Below, piece by piece: positions 57,399-64,000 of a stretch of 64,000 nucleotides of DNA. Made by a program: the position numbers and the translations under genes. The notes beneath the pieces were generated by a model. That model was given only the letters and a program-made list of their open reading frames with translations. It did not search any database and was not told the origin of the DNA. Source of the stretch: Solidesulfovibrio magneticus RS-1 (GTDB taxonomy: Bacteria; Desulfobacterota; Desulfovibrionia; Desulfovibrionales; Desulfovibrionaceae); assembly GCF_000010665.1 (NCBI RefSeq), contig NC_012796.1, forward strand, positions 5,046,001 through 5,110,000, given 5' to 3'. Numbering within the stretch: the stretch's first letter is position 1; each line of letters starts with the position of its first letter.

Positions 57399-57794
57399 AT
57401 GGAAGACCATCTGGCGATGGCCATTGAGATCGTCAAAGCCCAGGCCAAGGTCCGCAACATGAAAGAGGACGAGATACGGGCCATGGTGGCCAGCTTGTCG
57501 GCCACCATCCGCGATATGGATCTGGCGGCGGCGACGGGCGCGGGCATGCCGCCCGACGCCAAGCGGGCCATCAAGGAACGCACCATCACCTGCCTGGAAT
57601 CGGGCAAGCCGTTTAAGATCCTCACCCGCAAGCATCTGGCCAAGTACGGGCTCACCCCGGACGAGTACCGGGCCAAGTGGGGCTACGCCAGGGACATGCC
57701 GCTGGTGTGCAAGGCCTTGCAGCGCGAGCGCCGCAAGAAGATGCGCGAACTGCGCCTGTGGGAACGCCGGGGCCAGGGCGACAGCGCGGCCTAG
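57399..57794 (+). CDS. MucR/Ros-family transcriptional regulator
   Basis: A 131-residue zinc-finger DNA-binding protein. The MucR core is present: ITCLESGKPFKILTRKHLAKYGLTPDEYRAKWGYARDMPLVC (about 69-110), with the zinc-site cysteine. The second cysteine of the usual C-x2-C pair is replaced (C-L-E-S). The N-terminal acidic helix is typical. Start at ATG 57399 with a GGAGGAACCTGT site. MucR/Ros proteins bind AT-rich promoter DNA and often control surface polysaccharide and cell-cycle genes; targets here are unknown. Confidence 0.9.
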   Translation: MEDHLAMAIEIVKAQAKVRNMKEDEIRAMVASLSATIRDMDLAAATGAGMPPDAKRAIKERTITCLESGKPFKILTRKHLAKYGLTPDEYRAKWGYARDMPLVCKALQRERRKKMRELRLWERRGQGDSAA

Positions 57795-57831
57795 GCGGCA
57801 ATCCGTTCCCGTTCGTGACGGGCGGCCCCCC

Positions 57832-57854
57832 AAAAAAATACGAGAGTATTTTTT
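57832..57854. repeat. TACGAGAGTA palindromic repeat, copy 3 (probable bidirectional terminator)
   Basis: Arms AAAAAATAC and GTATTTTTT flank GAGA, 37 bases after the MucR stop and 29 bases before the converging stop at 57884. This copy has the same orientation as that after glnS. It lies exactly between two converging genes. Confidence 0.75.
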
Positions 57855-57883
57855 AAAACAACGGATTATGAGCCTTGCCCGCC

Positions 57884-59434
57884 TCAGGCGGCAACCCTCT
57901 CCCGTTCGTGACGGGCGGCCAGGCAGGCGGCCACGGCGGCGGCCGTGCATTCGCCAAGCTCGGGCAGGCTGGTGCGGTCGTTGAAGGCCCCGAGATGGGG
58001 GCCGGTGGCGATGGCCACATCGGCCTCGCCCCGCGTCAGACAGGCCACCGTTTCGGCGGCCATGCCCCGGCCGAGCAAAAAGTCCCGGAACGCCGCGTCG
58101 GTCATGGCCGTCTGGTCGTCCACCCGCAGCAGCTCGTCCATGTGGCGGTCCACGCCCATCTCCTCCACCATGCGCCGGGCCAAGGCGGCCGCGTCAAAAG
58201 GCGCATGGCCGGGGGCCGCGCCGGCAAAGCCCTCGTGGTAGCGGGCCGTGGTTTCGGCCACCACCCGGGCCAGCAAGGCTTCATCGAAAAGATGGCGGGC
58301 GTCGGCCGGCACGCCGCCCGGGCCGTGGCCAAGAAGCGAGGGGTCGCGCATCCGAAAATAGCTGCCGGCCACGAGGTAGAGGCTGATCAAATGGTCGCCC
58401 ATCTGGCGGTAGAGCCGGGCCGGCCGGACGCCCACCGAGGCGAAATGCTCGAAATCGCGCAGGCCCGAGACCCCGAAGTTGGGATGCAGGGCGCTTGCCA
58501 GCCAGCGGTCCAGCCGCCCCGGCAAGCGCCAGTCATACAGGCCCCCGTCCTCGCGCCGCCCCTGCTGCACCCGGTTGTGGAAAAGCGGGATGGCCGCCTC
58601 GTGGACAATGCCCCGGCCGGCCAGCCAGCCGAGCAGATGGGCCGCCCGGGACATGACCTCGGCAAAGGCCTCGGCACCAAGCCCCCCCTGCCCGGCCGGG
58701 GCGTTGGGATAGGCGAAATAGTCGGCCCGGGCCAGATAGGCCAGGCAGCGCCCGTCCGGGTCAAGGCCGGGCAAGGGGCAGGGCGCGTCCGGCACGGCCC
58801 ACAAGGGCGCATCGCCGGGAAAAAGCGGCCTCGGTACATGGCAGGGAACCGGGAAGGGTTCGTCGGCCAGGGCGCGCATCCAGGCCGCTTCCCGGGCCAG
58901 GCCCAGCGGGGATTCGCCCTGGCGCAGGCGTTTTATCACCAGAAGCGTGCCGGGCTGGCCGGCCGGCAGAAGCAGGCTGCGCCCGGCCGGGGTCGCCTCG
59001 GCATGAGCCGAAACTTCGGCGGCCTGCCTCAAGGCGGCAAAGGACGCCCGGGCCGCCTCGGGTTCGGGCACGGCGATCTCGCGGCCGCCCAGGCCGGAAA
59101 GCGGCAGCGCGCCCACGGCCTCGGCCGCGGCCAGACGGGGCTTGCCGGGCGTGGCCAGGGCCTTGTCCAGGGCCTGCCTGGAAGCGGCGGCCAGATCGGC
59201 CGGTCCCTTGGCCAGCACATGCACCAGGGCCTCGGCGGCGTCGCGGTAGAGGATGCGGGCCTGAGTCCGGCGGGCATGGGGATCGGCGACGAGCAGGCGT
59301 TCCAGGGCGGTCAGGCAGGCCGGGCACAGCGCCCCGGGGTCGCGCTCGGCCAGATCGGCCAGACGGCGGGCGGCCAGATAGGCGGCGGTGAAATCGCCGT
59401 CCAGGCCGTAGGCGGCAAATCCCGGGTCGGTCAA
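57884..59434 (-). CDS. kinase-fold protein (possible SidJ-related pseudokinase)
   Basis: A 516-residue protein. The first 150 residues are helical repeats with two cysteines (ALCPACLTALERL). The remainder resembles a degenerate protein-kinase fold: Lys168 in LLVIKRL (beta-3), Glu182 in REAAWMRAL (helix C), a catalytic-loop-like GIVHEAAIPLFHNRV (about 276-289) and Asp301 in GLYDWRLPGRLDRWL. From memory it matches a family described in Desulfovibrio as SidJ-related pseudokinases; SidJ uses such a fold for protein glutamylation rather than phosphorylation. I could not verify that. The start codon overlaps the response regulator stop by four bases (ATGA), so they are coupled. Confidence 0.65.
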   Translation of the reverse strand: MTDPGFAAYGLDGDFTAAYLAARRLADLAERDPGALCPACLTALERLLVADPHARRTQARILYRDAAEALVHVLAKGPADLAAASRQALDKALATPGKPRLAAAEAVGALPLSGLGGREIAVPEPEAARASFAALRQAAEVSAHAEATPAGRSLLLPAGQPGTLLVIKRLRQGESPLGLAREAAWMRALADEPFPVPCHVPRPLFPGDAPLWAVPDAPCPLPGLDPDGRCLAYLARADYFAYPNAPAGQGGLGAEAFAEVMSRAAHLLGWLAGRGIVHEAAIPLFHNRVQQGRREDGGLYDWRLPGRLDRWLASALHPNFGVSGLRDFEHFASVGVRPARLYRQMGDHLISLYLVAGSYFRMRDPSLLGHGPGGVPADARHLFDEALLARVVAETTARYHEGFAGAAPGHAPFDAAALARRMVEEMGVDRHMDELLRVDDQTAMTDAAFRDFLLGRGMAAETVACLTRGEADVAIATGPHLGAFNDRTSLPELGECTAAAVAACLAARHERERVAA

Positions 59435-59808
59435 CGAGAGGCTTCCGGCAACAGGCGATTGAGCAGCGCCTGCAAATCGTACTCGTCCAATGGTTTGGGC
59501 AGGAAATCGAAGGGCTTGGCCTCGGCGGCCCGGTTGCGGGTGCCGTCATCGACAAAGGCCGAGACAAACACCACCGGCACGTCGCTGTCCCGGCGCAGGA
59601 GCTTGGCGGTCTCGATGCCGTCAAGGTCGCCGTCCAGGCGGATGTCCATGAGCACGAGATCGGGACGCTGGCGACGGAAGGCGTTTATCGCCTCCTGGCC
59701 CGAACCCACGGCGGCCAGGACCTTATGGCCCAGCCGCTTGAGCATGGCCCCCGTGGCCATGGCCGTTATCGCCTCGTCTTCGACGATCATCACGCGCGCC
59801 GCAATCAT
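59431..59808 (-). CDS. single-domain response regulator (receiver)
   Basis: A 125-residue receiver protein: RVMIVEDEAITAMATGAML with acidic pair, the phospho-acceptor aspartate in LVLMDIRLDGDLDGIETAK, Thr/Ser in VFVSAF and Lys in FLPKPLDEYDLQ. There is no output domain. The long insert in LDGDLDGIE is like receivers that work with HisKA_2 kinases. ATG 59808 has a GGAGCTGTG site. The next gene, the kinase-fold protein, overlaps its stop. Confidence 0.9.
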   Translation of the reverse strand: MIAARVMIVEDEAITAMATGAMLKRLGHKVLAAVGSGQEAINAFRRQRPDLVLMDIRLDGDLDGIETAKLLRRDSDVPVVFVSAFVDDGTRNRAAEAKPFDFLPKPLDEYDLQALLNRLLPEASR

Positions 59809-60032
59809 GCTCACAGCTCCTTGGGCAACGAAAACAAGCCGTCTATGCTTTTCATGGACCCGCCCCGGCCCTTTGTCAATGCCGACCAAAGCAAACAGAC
59901 CGCCGGATTGCGCCGGCGGTCCGCAAAAGCAATGAAGCATCGGGGCGTTAGCAGTCGCTTTTTTTCCCGCCGCCCCGTTGAGCAACGGAGATGGGCTTGT
60001 GGCCCGATGCCGTCGCTATGGTCGAGCCAGGC

Positions 60033-60905
60033 CTAGGAATTCATGTCGATAAGCGAATTCCAGTCGTCGGCAAACTTTTTGAGTCCCGCGTCGGTGAGCG
60101 GATGGCGGATGTCGTACTCGCGCCAGTTCTTGTTCAGGGAAAGGGCTTCGGCCGGGATGGGGGCCAGCCCCTTGGCGTTGTAGCCGTATTTGGGACCGGG
60201 AATGGGCTTGCCGGCCTCGGCCCAGGCCAGGAGCACCTTGGCCGGGGCGGTGATGATGTCCGCGCCGTAGGCCAGGGAGCACAGGAAATGGTCCATGGTG
60301 CGTACGCTGGCCGAGAGCACCTGCACATGACCGTCGCTTTGGCCATACAGCGCCACGATGTTCTTGATCAGGTCCATGCCGTCTTCGCCCCGGTCGTCCA
60401 GGCGGCCGACAAAGGGCGACAGGAACACGTCGCCGCGTCCGGCCCCCCGGGTGGCGGCATAGACGGCGGCGGCCTGGGCCTGGCTGAAGACCAGGGTCAT
60501 GTTGACGCGCCGGCCTTCGCCGGTGAGCACGGCGGCGGCTTCCAGGCCGGCCGTGGTGGTCGGCAGCTTGATGTGGGCGTTGGGAATCCAGGCGTCGAAC
60601 TCCCGGGCATGGGTCAGCATGTCAGCCACGGTGGTGTCGGCGTCGGCGTAGACCTCGATGGAGATGGACCCCTTGGGCAACAGCGCGGACAGCTCCTGGC
60701 AAAGGGCCTTATAAAAGTCGTAGATGGCCGTGCTGCTGAATTTGTTGCCGTCGACCTTGTGGGCCTCGGCCTCGGGATTCTTGGCCAGAAGGCTCGGGTT
60801 GGTGGTCTGGCCGTCGAGAAAACCCAGGGCGGCGATGACCTGCCGGGTTTCCTGGGGATCGGCGCCGTCGAGAAAAATGCGCGTTTTGAGCGTGTCGGGT
60901 CGCAT
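60033..60905 (-). CDS. transaldolase family protein
   Basis: A 290-residue TIM-barrel aldolase of the transaldolase superfamily. It contains TRIFLDGADPQETRQVI, LDGQTTNPSLLAK (a signature of the family), SIEVYADADTT, and the Schiff-base lysine in WIPNAHIKLPTT. Transaldolases move a dihydroxyacetone unit between sugars in the pentose phosphate pathway. It faces away from rpiA (start to start), another gene of the same pathway. No strong ribosome site was checked beyond ATG 60905. Confidence 0.88.
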   Translation of the reverse strand: MRPDTLKTRIFLDGADPQETRQVIAALGFLDGQTTNPSLLAKNPEAEAHKVDGNKFSSTAIYDFYKALCQELSALLPKGSISIEVYADADTTVADMLTHAREFDAWIPNAHIKLPTTTAGLEAAAVLTGEGRRVNMTLVFSQAQAAAVYAATRGAGRGDVFLSPFVGRLDDRGEDGMDLIKNIVALYGQSDGHVQVLSASVRTMDHFLCSLAYGADIITAPAKVLLAWAEAGKPIPGPKYGYNAKGLAPIPAEALSLNKNWREYDIRHPLTDAGLKKFADDWNSLIDMNS

Positions 60906-61182
60906 AGGGGCCTCGCAGCAGTTTGGTTCGTCTGGCGGCAAAAAAGAGTATGGGCCGCCGGCCCGGGGCCAAAACTTGCCCCGGTACGAGATAATGACGG
61001 AAACTAAACACCTTTTGCGAACAAAAGGCAAACAGTCTGTTGACGCGGGGCGCTTGCGGAGGGAAACACGGCAGAAAACAGGAACGCGACCATCGCGTCG
61101 TCCGCCCAAGGCGCGGCGGTCCCGGACGGGCCAAAGCCCGTTTCCTGACAAATCGGCCGGGACACGGCTTCGGGAGGCAAAC

Positions 61183-61890
61183 ATGACGAACGCCGACAGC
61201 TTCGACGCCCGCAAACGGGCGGCGGCCCAGGCCGCCGCGCACCTGGTCGGCCCGGGCATGGCCGTGGGCCTGGGGCACGGCTCCACCGCCGTGGCCGTGG
61301 TCCCGTTTCTGGCCGCGCGCGCTGGGCGCGGGGAACTGGCCGGCACGGCCTTTGTGCCGGCGGCGCGCTACATGGCCCAGGCCCTTCGCGCCGCCGGCCT
61401 GCCCGTGGCCTGTCTTGATGATTTTCCCCGGCTGGCCCTGGCCATCGACGGAGCCGACGAGATCGCCCCCAACCTCGACTGCATCAAGGGCGGCGGCGGC
61501 GCACTTCTGTACGAGAAGATCGTGGCCCAGGCCGCCGAGCGCTTCGTGCTGGTGGCTGACGACGGCAAGTGCTCGCCGGCCCTTGGGACGCGCCATGCCC
61601 TGCCCGTGGAGGTCACGCCCTTCGCCCTGGCCCCCACCGTCGATTTCCTGGCGGCCATCGGCGGCGCGCCGACGCTGCGCCGTCGCCCTGACGGCGACCC
61701 CATGCGCACCCAGCGCGGCAACTGCATCTGCGACTGCGCCTTCGGCCCCCTGGCCGATCCGGCCGGGCTGGCGGCGCTGCTCGACGCCCGGGCCGGCGTG
61801 GCCGGGCACGGGCTTTTCGTGGGCCTGGCCCAGGCGGCCTTTATCGCCGGCCCGGACGGCGTGCAGGAGCTTTCCCGACCGGCCGGCTGA
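61183..61890 (+). CDS. rpiA: ribose-5-phosphate isomerase A
   Basis: A 235-residue enzyme interconverting ribose-5-phosphate and ribulose-5-phosphate. It has the RpiA motifs GLGHGSTAVAVVPFLAAR, LALAIDGADEIAPNLDCIKGGGGALLYEKI (catalytic Asp/Glu and Lys), and RTQRGNCICDC. ATG 61183 has a CGGGAGGC site. Divergent from the transaldolase gene with about 280 bases between starts. Confidence 0.95.
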   Translation: MTNADSFDARKRAAAQAAAHLVGPGMAVGLGHGSTAVAVVPFLAARAGRGELAGTAFVPAARYMAQALRAAGLPVACLDDFPRLALAIDGADEIAPNLDCIKGGGGALLYEKIVAQAAERFVLVADDGKCSPALGTRHALPVEVTPFALAPTVDFLAAIGGAPTLRRRPDGDPMRTQRGNCICDCAFGPLADPAGLAALLDARAGVAGHGLFVGLAQAAFIAGPDGVQELSRPAG

Positions 61891-62071
61891 GCCGACCCCG
61901 GCGACACTCAGGGGCTGTTTAACCTGCGGCCGGCTGCACCGGACCCGGCGACTTAAGCGCCGCGGCCTCGAAAGGCCCTGGCGCGTAGTGCTGACAGCAT
62001 CGGGAAACCGGGCATTTTCTTGAAAATCCGCGAGGATTTATCCAGGGTCGCGGCGCGTGGCGGACTTCGGC

Positions 62072-62097
62072 GGCCGGAAGCTCTTCAGCTTCCGGCC
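62072..62097. terminator. GC-rich hairpin after purH
   Basis: GGCCGGAAGCT (62072-62082), loop CTTC, AGCTTCCGGCC (62087-62097): an 11-base perfect stem with a UUCG-like short loop, 20 bases after the minus-strand purH stop. There is no clear T-run on the minus strand, so termination is probable but not certain. Confidence 0.5.
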
Positions 62098-62117
62098 ATC
62101 GAAGCATGGCGGGAGAC

Positions 62118-62711
62118 TTAGGCGCCCGCCAGGTACGTGGCGATGGCGTCGTCGTAGGCGCTGGTCTGGCGGAAGGTGGCGGCGGCGGTTTTCTGGCGCA
62201 GGGCCAACGGCGCTTTCATGCCGTTTTGGGCCAGGGCGTCCATGACCTCGGGATAGAAGGCCGGGTCGGGGACCACCAGGATGGAGGCGAAATTTTTCGC
62301 CGAGGCGCGAAGCAGCGTCGGCCCGCCGATGTCGATCTGCTCCACCATCTCCGGCAGGGGCAGTCCCTTTTCCAGGGCCTTGCTGAAGGCGTAGAGATTG
62401 ACCACCACCATGTCGAAGGCGGCGATGCCGTGCTTCTCCAGGGTGGCGACGTGTTCGGGGTTGTCCTTGTCGGCCAGGATGCCGCCGTGGACATTGGGGT
62501 GCAGGGTTTTGACGCGGCCGTTTAAAATTTCCGGGAACCCCGTCACGTCGCTGACGGAGGTGACGGGCAAGCCGGCTTCGACGAGCATCTTGCGGGTGCC
62601 GCCGGTGGAGACGAGTTCGACGCCGGCGGCGGACAGGAACCGGGCCAGTTCGGGCAGGCCGGACTTGTCCGTGACGCTTAAAAGCGCCCGTTTGACAGGC
62701 AGAAAATCCAT
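62118..62711 (-). CDS. purH: IMP cyclohydrolase (stand-alone PurH N-terminal domain)
   Basis: A 197-residue protein covering only the IMP cyclohydrolase part of PurH (MGS-like domain): RALLSVTDKSGLPELARFL, VSTGGTRKMLVEAG, GFPEILNGRVKTLHPNVHGGIL and EQIDIGGPTLLRASAKNF. The C-terminal AICAR transformylase domain found in typical 500-residue PurH is missing without a frameshift; it ends naturally in AIATYLAGA. The transformylase step must be carried by another gene elsewhere. ATG 62711 has a CGAGGTCCAGC site. Confidence 0.93.
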   Translation of the reverse strand: MDFLPVKRALLSVTDKSGLPELARFLSAAGVELVSTGGTRKMLVEAGLPVTSVSDVTGFPEILNGRVKTLHPNVHGGILADKDNPEHVATLEKHGIAAFDMVVVNLYAFSKALEKGLPLPEMVEQIDIGGPTLLRASAKNFASILVVPDPAFYPEVMDALAQNGMKAPLALRQKTAAATFRQTSAYDDAIATYLAGA

Positions 62712-62833
62712 GCTGGACCTCGCTTTTTCAGGCGAGGTGCCACATGGCGGCCGGCTTGGCAAGGGTGCAAGGGGCGCGCGGCGCAAAACGCCCTGCGCGC
62801 CTTACGTGGACACGACACGGGATGCAGGGCCGT

Positions 62834-62871
62834 GACGTCCGGCCGGGGCTGGGCGGCCCGGGCCGGACGTC
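62834..62871. other. 11-base perfect hairpin between the TPR gene and purH
   Basis: GACGTCCGGCC (62834-62844) and GGCCGGACGTC (62861-62871) flank a 16-base GC-rich loop. It may end the TPR transcript or be part of the purH leader; no purine riboswitch signature was seen. Confidence 0.45.
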
Positions 62872-62997
62872 GCGCAGGGGTGTCCATGGGCCGGTTCGAC
62901 GCGGCTTGCATCGTCTCCCTGAAGCCTGGCAAAGCCTGGCCAAGGAGAAATTTGTCAGGACAAGGCTGTCCGGCCAGGGCCCGGACCGCTTCGCCGG

Positions 62998-63570
62998 CTA
63001 GGCCGCGATGCGCTTGAGCTCGTCGGCCAGTTCCCGGGCGGCGTCGTTGGCCGGGTCCTGGAGCAGGATCTGGTCGATCTCCGCCCCGGCTTCGCCATGG
63101 CGGCCAAGGCTCACCAGGCAACCGGCCAGGGTGAAGCGGACCTCGTGCTTGAGCGGATCCAGGGCCAGATAGTCCTGCAGGTAGGGCAGGACGTCGTCCA
63201 GGCGGTCGTCGGCATGGGCCAGACGGACCAGGCCGAACAGGGCCACCAGGTTTTCCGGGTTCTTGGACAGCGCGCCCTTGAAATGGGTGAACGCCTCGGC
63301 CGATTGGCCGCGCTCCATCTCAATAAGCGCCATGCCGGACAGGGACCGGTCGTCGGCTTCAATGGAAGACGCCTTGCGGTACAGCGTCATGGCGTCGTCA
63401 AGCTTGCCGCGCTGCACGGCGATGGTGGCCAACCCCAGATAGGGGTCGGGGTGCACGCCGTTGCTGGTCATGGCCTTGCCGTAATATTCCTCGGCCTTGT
63501 CCAGGTCGCCCATGAACAGATAGCATTCGCCGAGTTCCTTGTTGATTTCGTAGTCGAGTTGCCCACTCAT
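62998..63570 (-). CDS. tetratricopeptide-repeat protein
   Basis: A 190-residue protein made of about five TPR units, for example ELGECYLFMGDLDKAEEYYGKAM, LGLATIAVQRGKLDDAMTLYRKA and RGQSAEAFTHFKGALSKNP, and a final LAGCLVSLGRHGEAGAEIDQIL. It would act as a protein-binding scaffold in the cytosol. ATG 63570 has a strong GGAGGGGATGTC site. It is divergent from flgB with about 350 bases between starts, but no flagellar role can be claimed. Confidence 0.85.
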   Translation of the reverse strand: MSGQLDYEINKELGECYLFMGDLDKAEEYYGKAMTSNGVHPDPYLGLATIAVQRGKLDDAMTLYRKASSIEADDRSLSGMALIEMERGQSAEAFTHFKGALSKNPENLVALFGLVRLAHADDRLDDVLPYLQDYLALDPLKHEVRFTLAGCLVSLGRHGEAGAEIDQILLQDPANDAARELADELKRIAA

Positions 63571-63842
63571 GACATCCCCTCCGTTGGCGGCCCGTCGGGT
63601 GCTGGTTTCGGGCCTGGCCGGTTCGCGCCTTGACGGCGCAGCTGGTGCTCGTTGGTCCCGACGGCCAGGGCTGCCGGGCGTTTTCCTCCAAGCAATCCTC
63701 ATGCCAAGAACCCCAACGCGCCGGCCGGCCGGCTCCACAGGCCCGCGACGCATGACGCTTTTGGGAAATTCGTCCGGCTTTATTAGAAAGTGAAACGAAT
63801 AGGCGGCAAAAAATGCCCCCGGCCGCGCCGGGCTGATCGGGC
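63571..63842. other. intergenic region upstream of the flagellar gene
   Basis: No gene is recognised between the TPR gene start and the sigma-54-type promoter. The last 100 bases become AT-rich. Activator sites could lie here, but none was identified. Confidence 0.4.
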
Positions 63843-63858
63843 TGGAACGCTTTTTGCC
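63843..63858 (+). promoter_or_regulatory. sigma-54-type promoter of the flagellar operon
   Basis: TGGAACGCTTTTTGCC: the GG (63844-63845) and GC (63856-63857) elements are exactly ten bases apart, and it differs from the consensus CTGGCACG-N4-TTGC at one position (C to A). It ends 65 bases before the flgB ATG. Class II flagellar genes are commonly sigma-54-dependent. Confidence 0.7.
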
Positions 63859-63922
63859 CAATAGGCTTTCGAAAACGGGCGGCCAGCCCGGAGACGACTC
63901 TCCCAAGCGGAGGAAACAGACC

Positions 63923-64000
63923 ATGAAAACCATTTTTTCAAGCAATCTCGGGCTTCTCGGCAAGGTCATGGACCTGCATCAGGAGCGTCAGAATGTCGTC
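63923..64000 (+). CDS. flgB: flagellar basal-body rod protein FlgB (start only; runs off the window)
   Basis: Only 26 codons are in view: MKTIFSSNLGLLGKVMDLHQ and then ERQNVV. This matches the FlgB N-terminus (a helix ending in the RQN-x-x-x-x-NLAN motif). The ATG has a GGAGGAAACAGACC site. It is probably the first gene of a flagellar rod/hook operon, driven by the sigma-54-type promoter just upstream. Confidence 0.75.
   Translation, partial: MKTIFSSNLGLLGKVMDLHQERQNVV

Noticed and set aside
57875-59935. 686-codon plus-strand frame opposite the kinase-fold gene and receiver
   Set aside because: No domain recognised; the minus strand carries the receiver signature and the ATGA overlap.

Overview
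This is a GC-rich, gene-dense chromosomal window. I read it as coming from an anaerobic or microaerophilic Deltaproteobacterium of the Desulfovibrionaceae (Solidesulfovibrio/Desulfovibrio type). That is an inference from the gene families: an oxygen-independent class II ribonucleotide reductase (NrdJ) beside a class III one (NrdD/NrdG), a stand-alone IMP cyclohydrolase, a MucR/Ros-type regulator, a c-di-AMP riboswitch, a sigma-54-type flagellar promoter, and many sensor kinases. No rRNA, tRNA, CRISPR array or prophage was seen. One insertion sequence is present and has split a gene.

Layout. 0-5 kb: a PAS/GGDEF/EAL protein cut by the window edge, glnS, then about 800 bp of non-coding DNA with a repeat, a palindrome and a candidate structured RNA, and a small lipoprotein. 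5-13.3 kb: a co-directional run of a Nif11-domain small protein, a hybrid sensor kinase, a YqjD/YqjE/YqjK-like membrane trio, a second sensor kinase, a MobA-like/HD protein and a histidine phosphatase. 13.5-18 kb: a two-gene RND efflux system. 18-27 kb, minus strand: holA, radC, acyP, lon, an intein-containing nrdJ and a conserved membrane protein. 27-32.3 kb: a membrane glycosyltransferase and a KimA-like potassium transporter behind a c-di-AMP riboswitch. 32.7-40.5 kb: nrdG-nrdD, an MNT/HEPN pair, hflX, an NfeD/SPFH pair and a hydrolase. 40.5-42.3 kb: an AT-richer patch with two unknown genes. 42.4-48.5 kb, minus strand: a polar amino-acid ABC importer, a DsbD-like protein and cheX. 48.8-52.3 kb: a J-domain protein with tandem repeats and a lysozyme-like gene split by an IS. 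52.4-64 kb: a degenerate LpxK-like protein, a Bax-inhibitor-1 protein, two oligopeptide ABC ATPases, a lipoprotein, a MucR regulator, a kinase-fold protein coupled to a response regulator, a divergent transaldolase/rpiA pair, purH, a TPR protein and the start of flgB.

The most notable signals are: (1) the c-di-AMP riboswitch, with a 36-codon ORF between it and the transporter; (2) a dispersed repeat in five copies, always 3' of a gene, in the same orientation relative to that gene, with a covarying hairpin; (3) a second dispersed repeat with TACGAGAGTA at its core, in three copies, all just after stop codons; (4) the intein in NrdJ; (5) an IS insertion whose 4-bp duplication lets the ancestral gene be rebuilt exactly; (6) an LpxK homologue without its P-loop; (7) a kinase-fold, possibly SidJ-related, protein translationally coupled to a receiver protein; (8) a candidate structured RNA after glnS.
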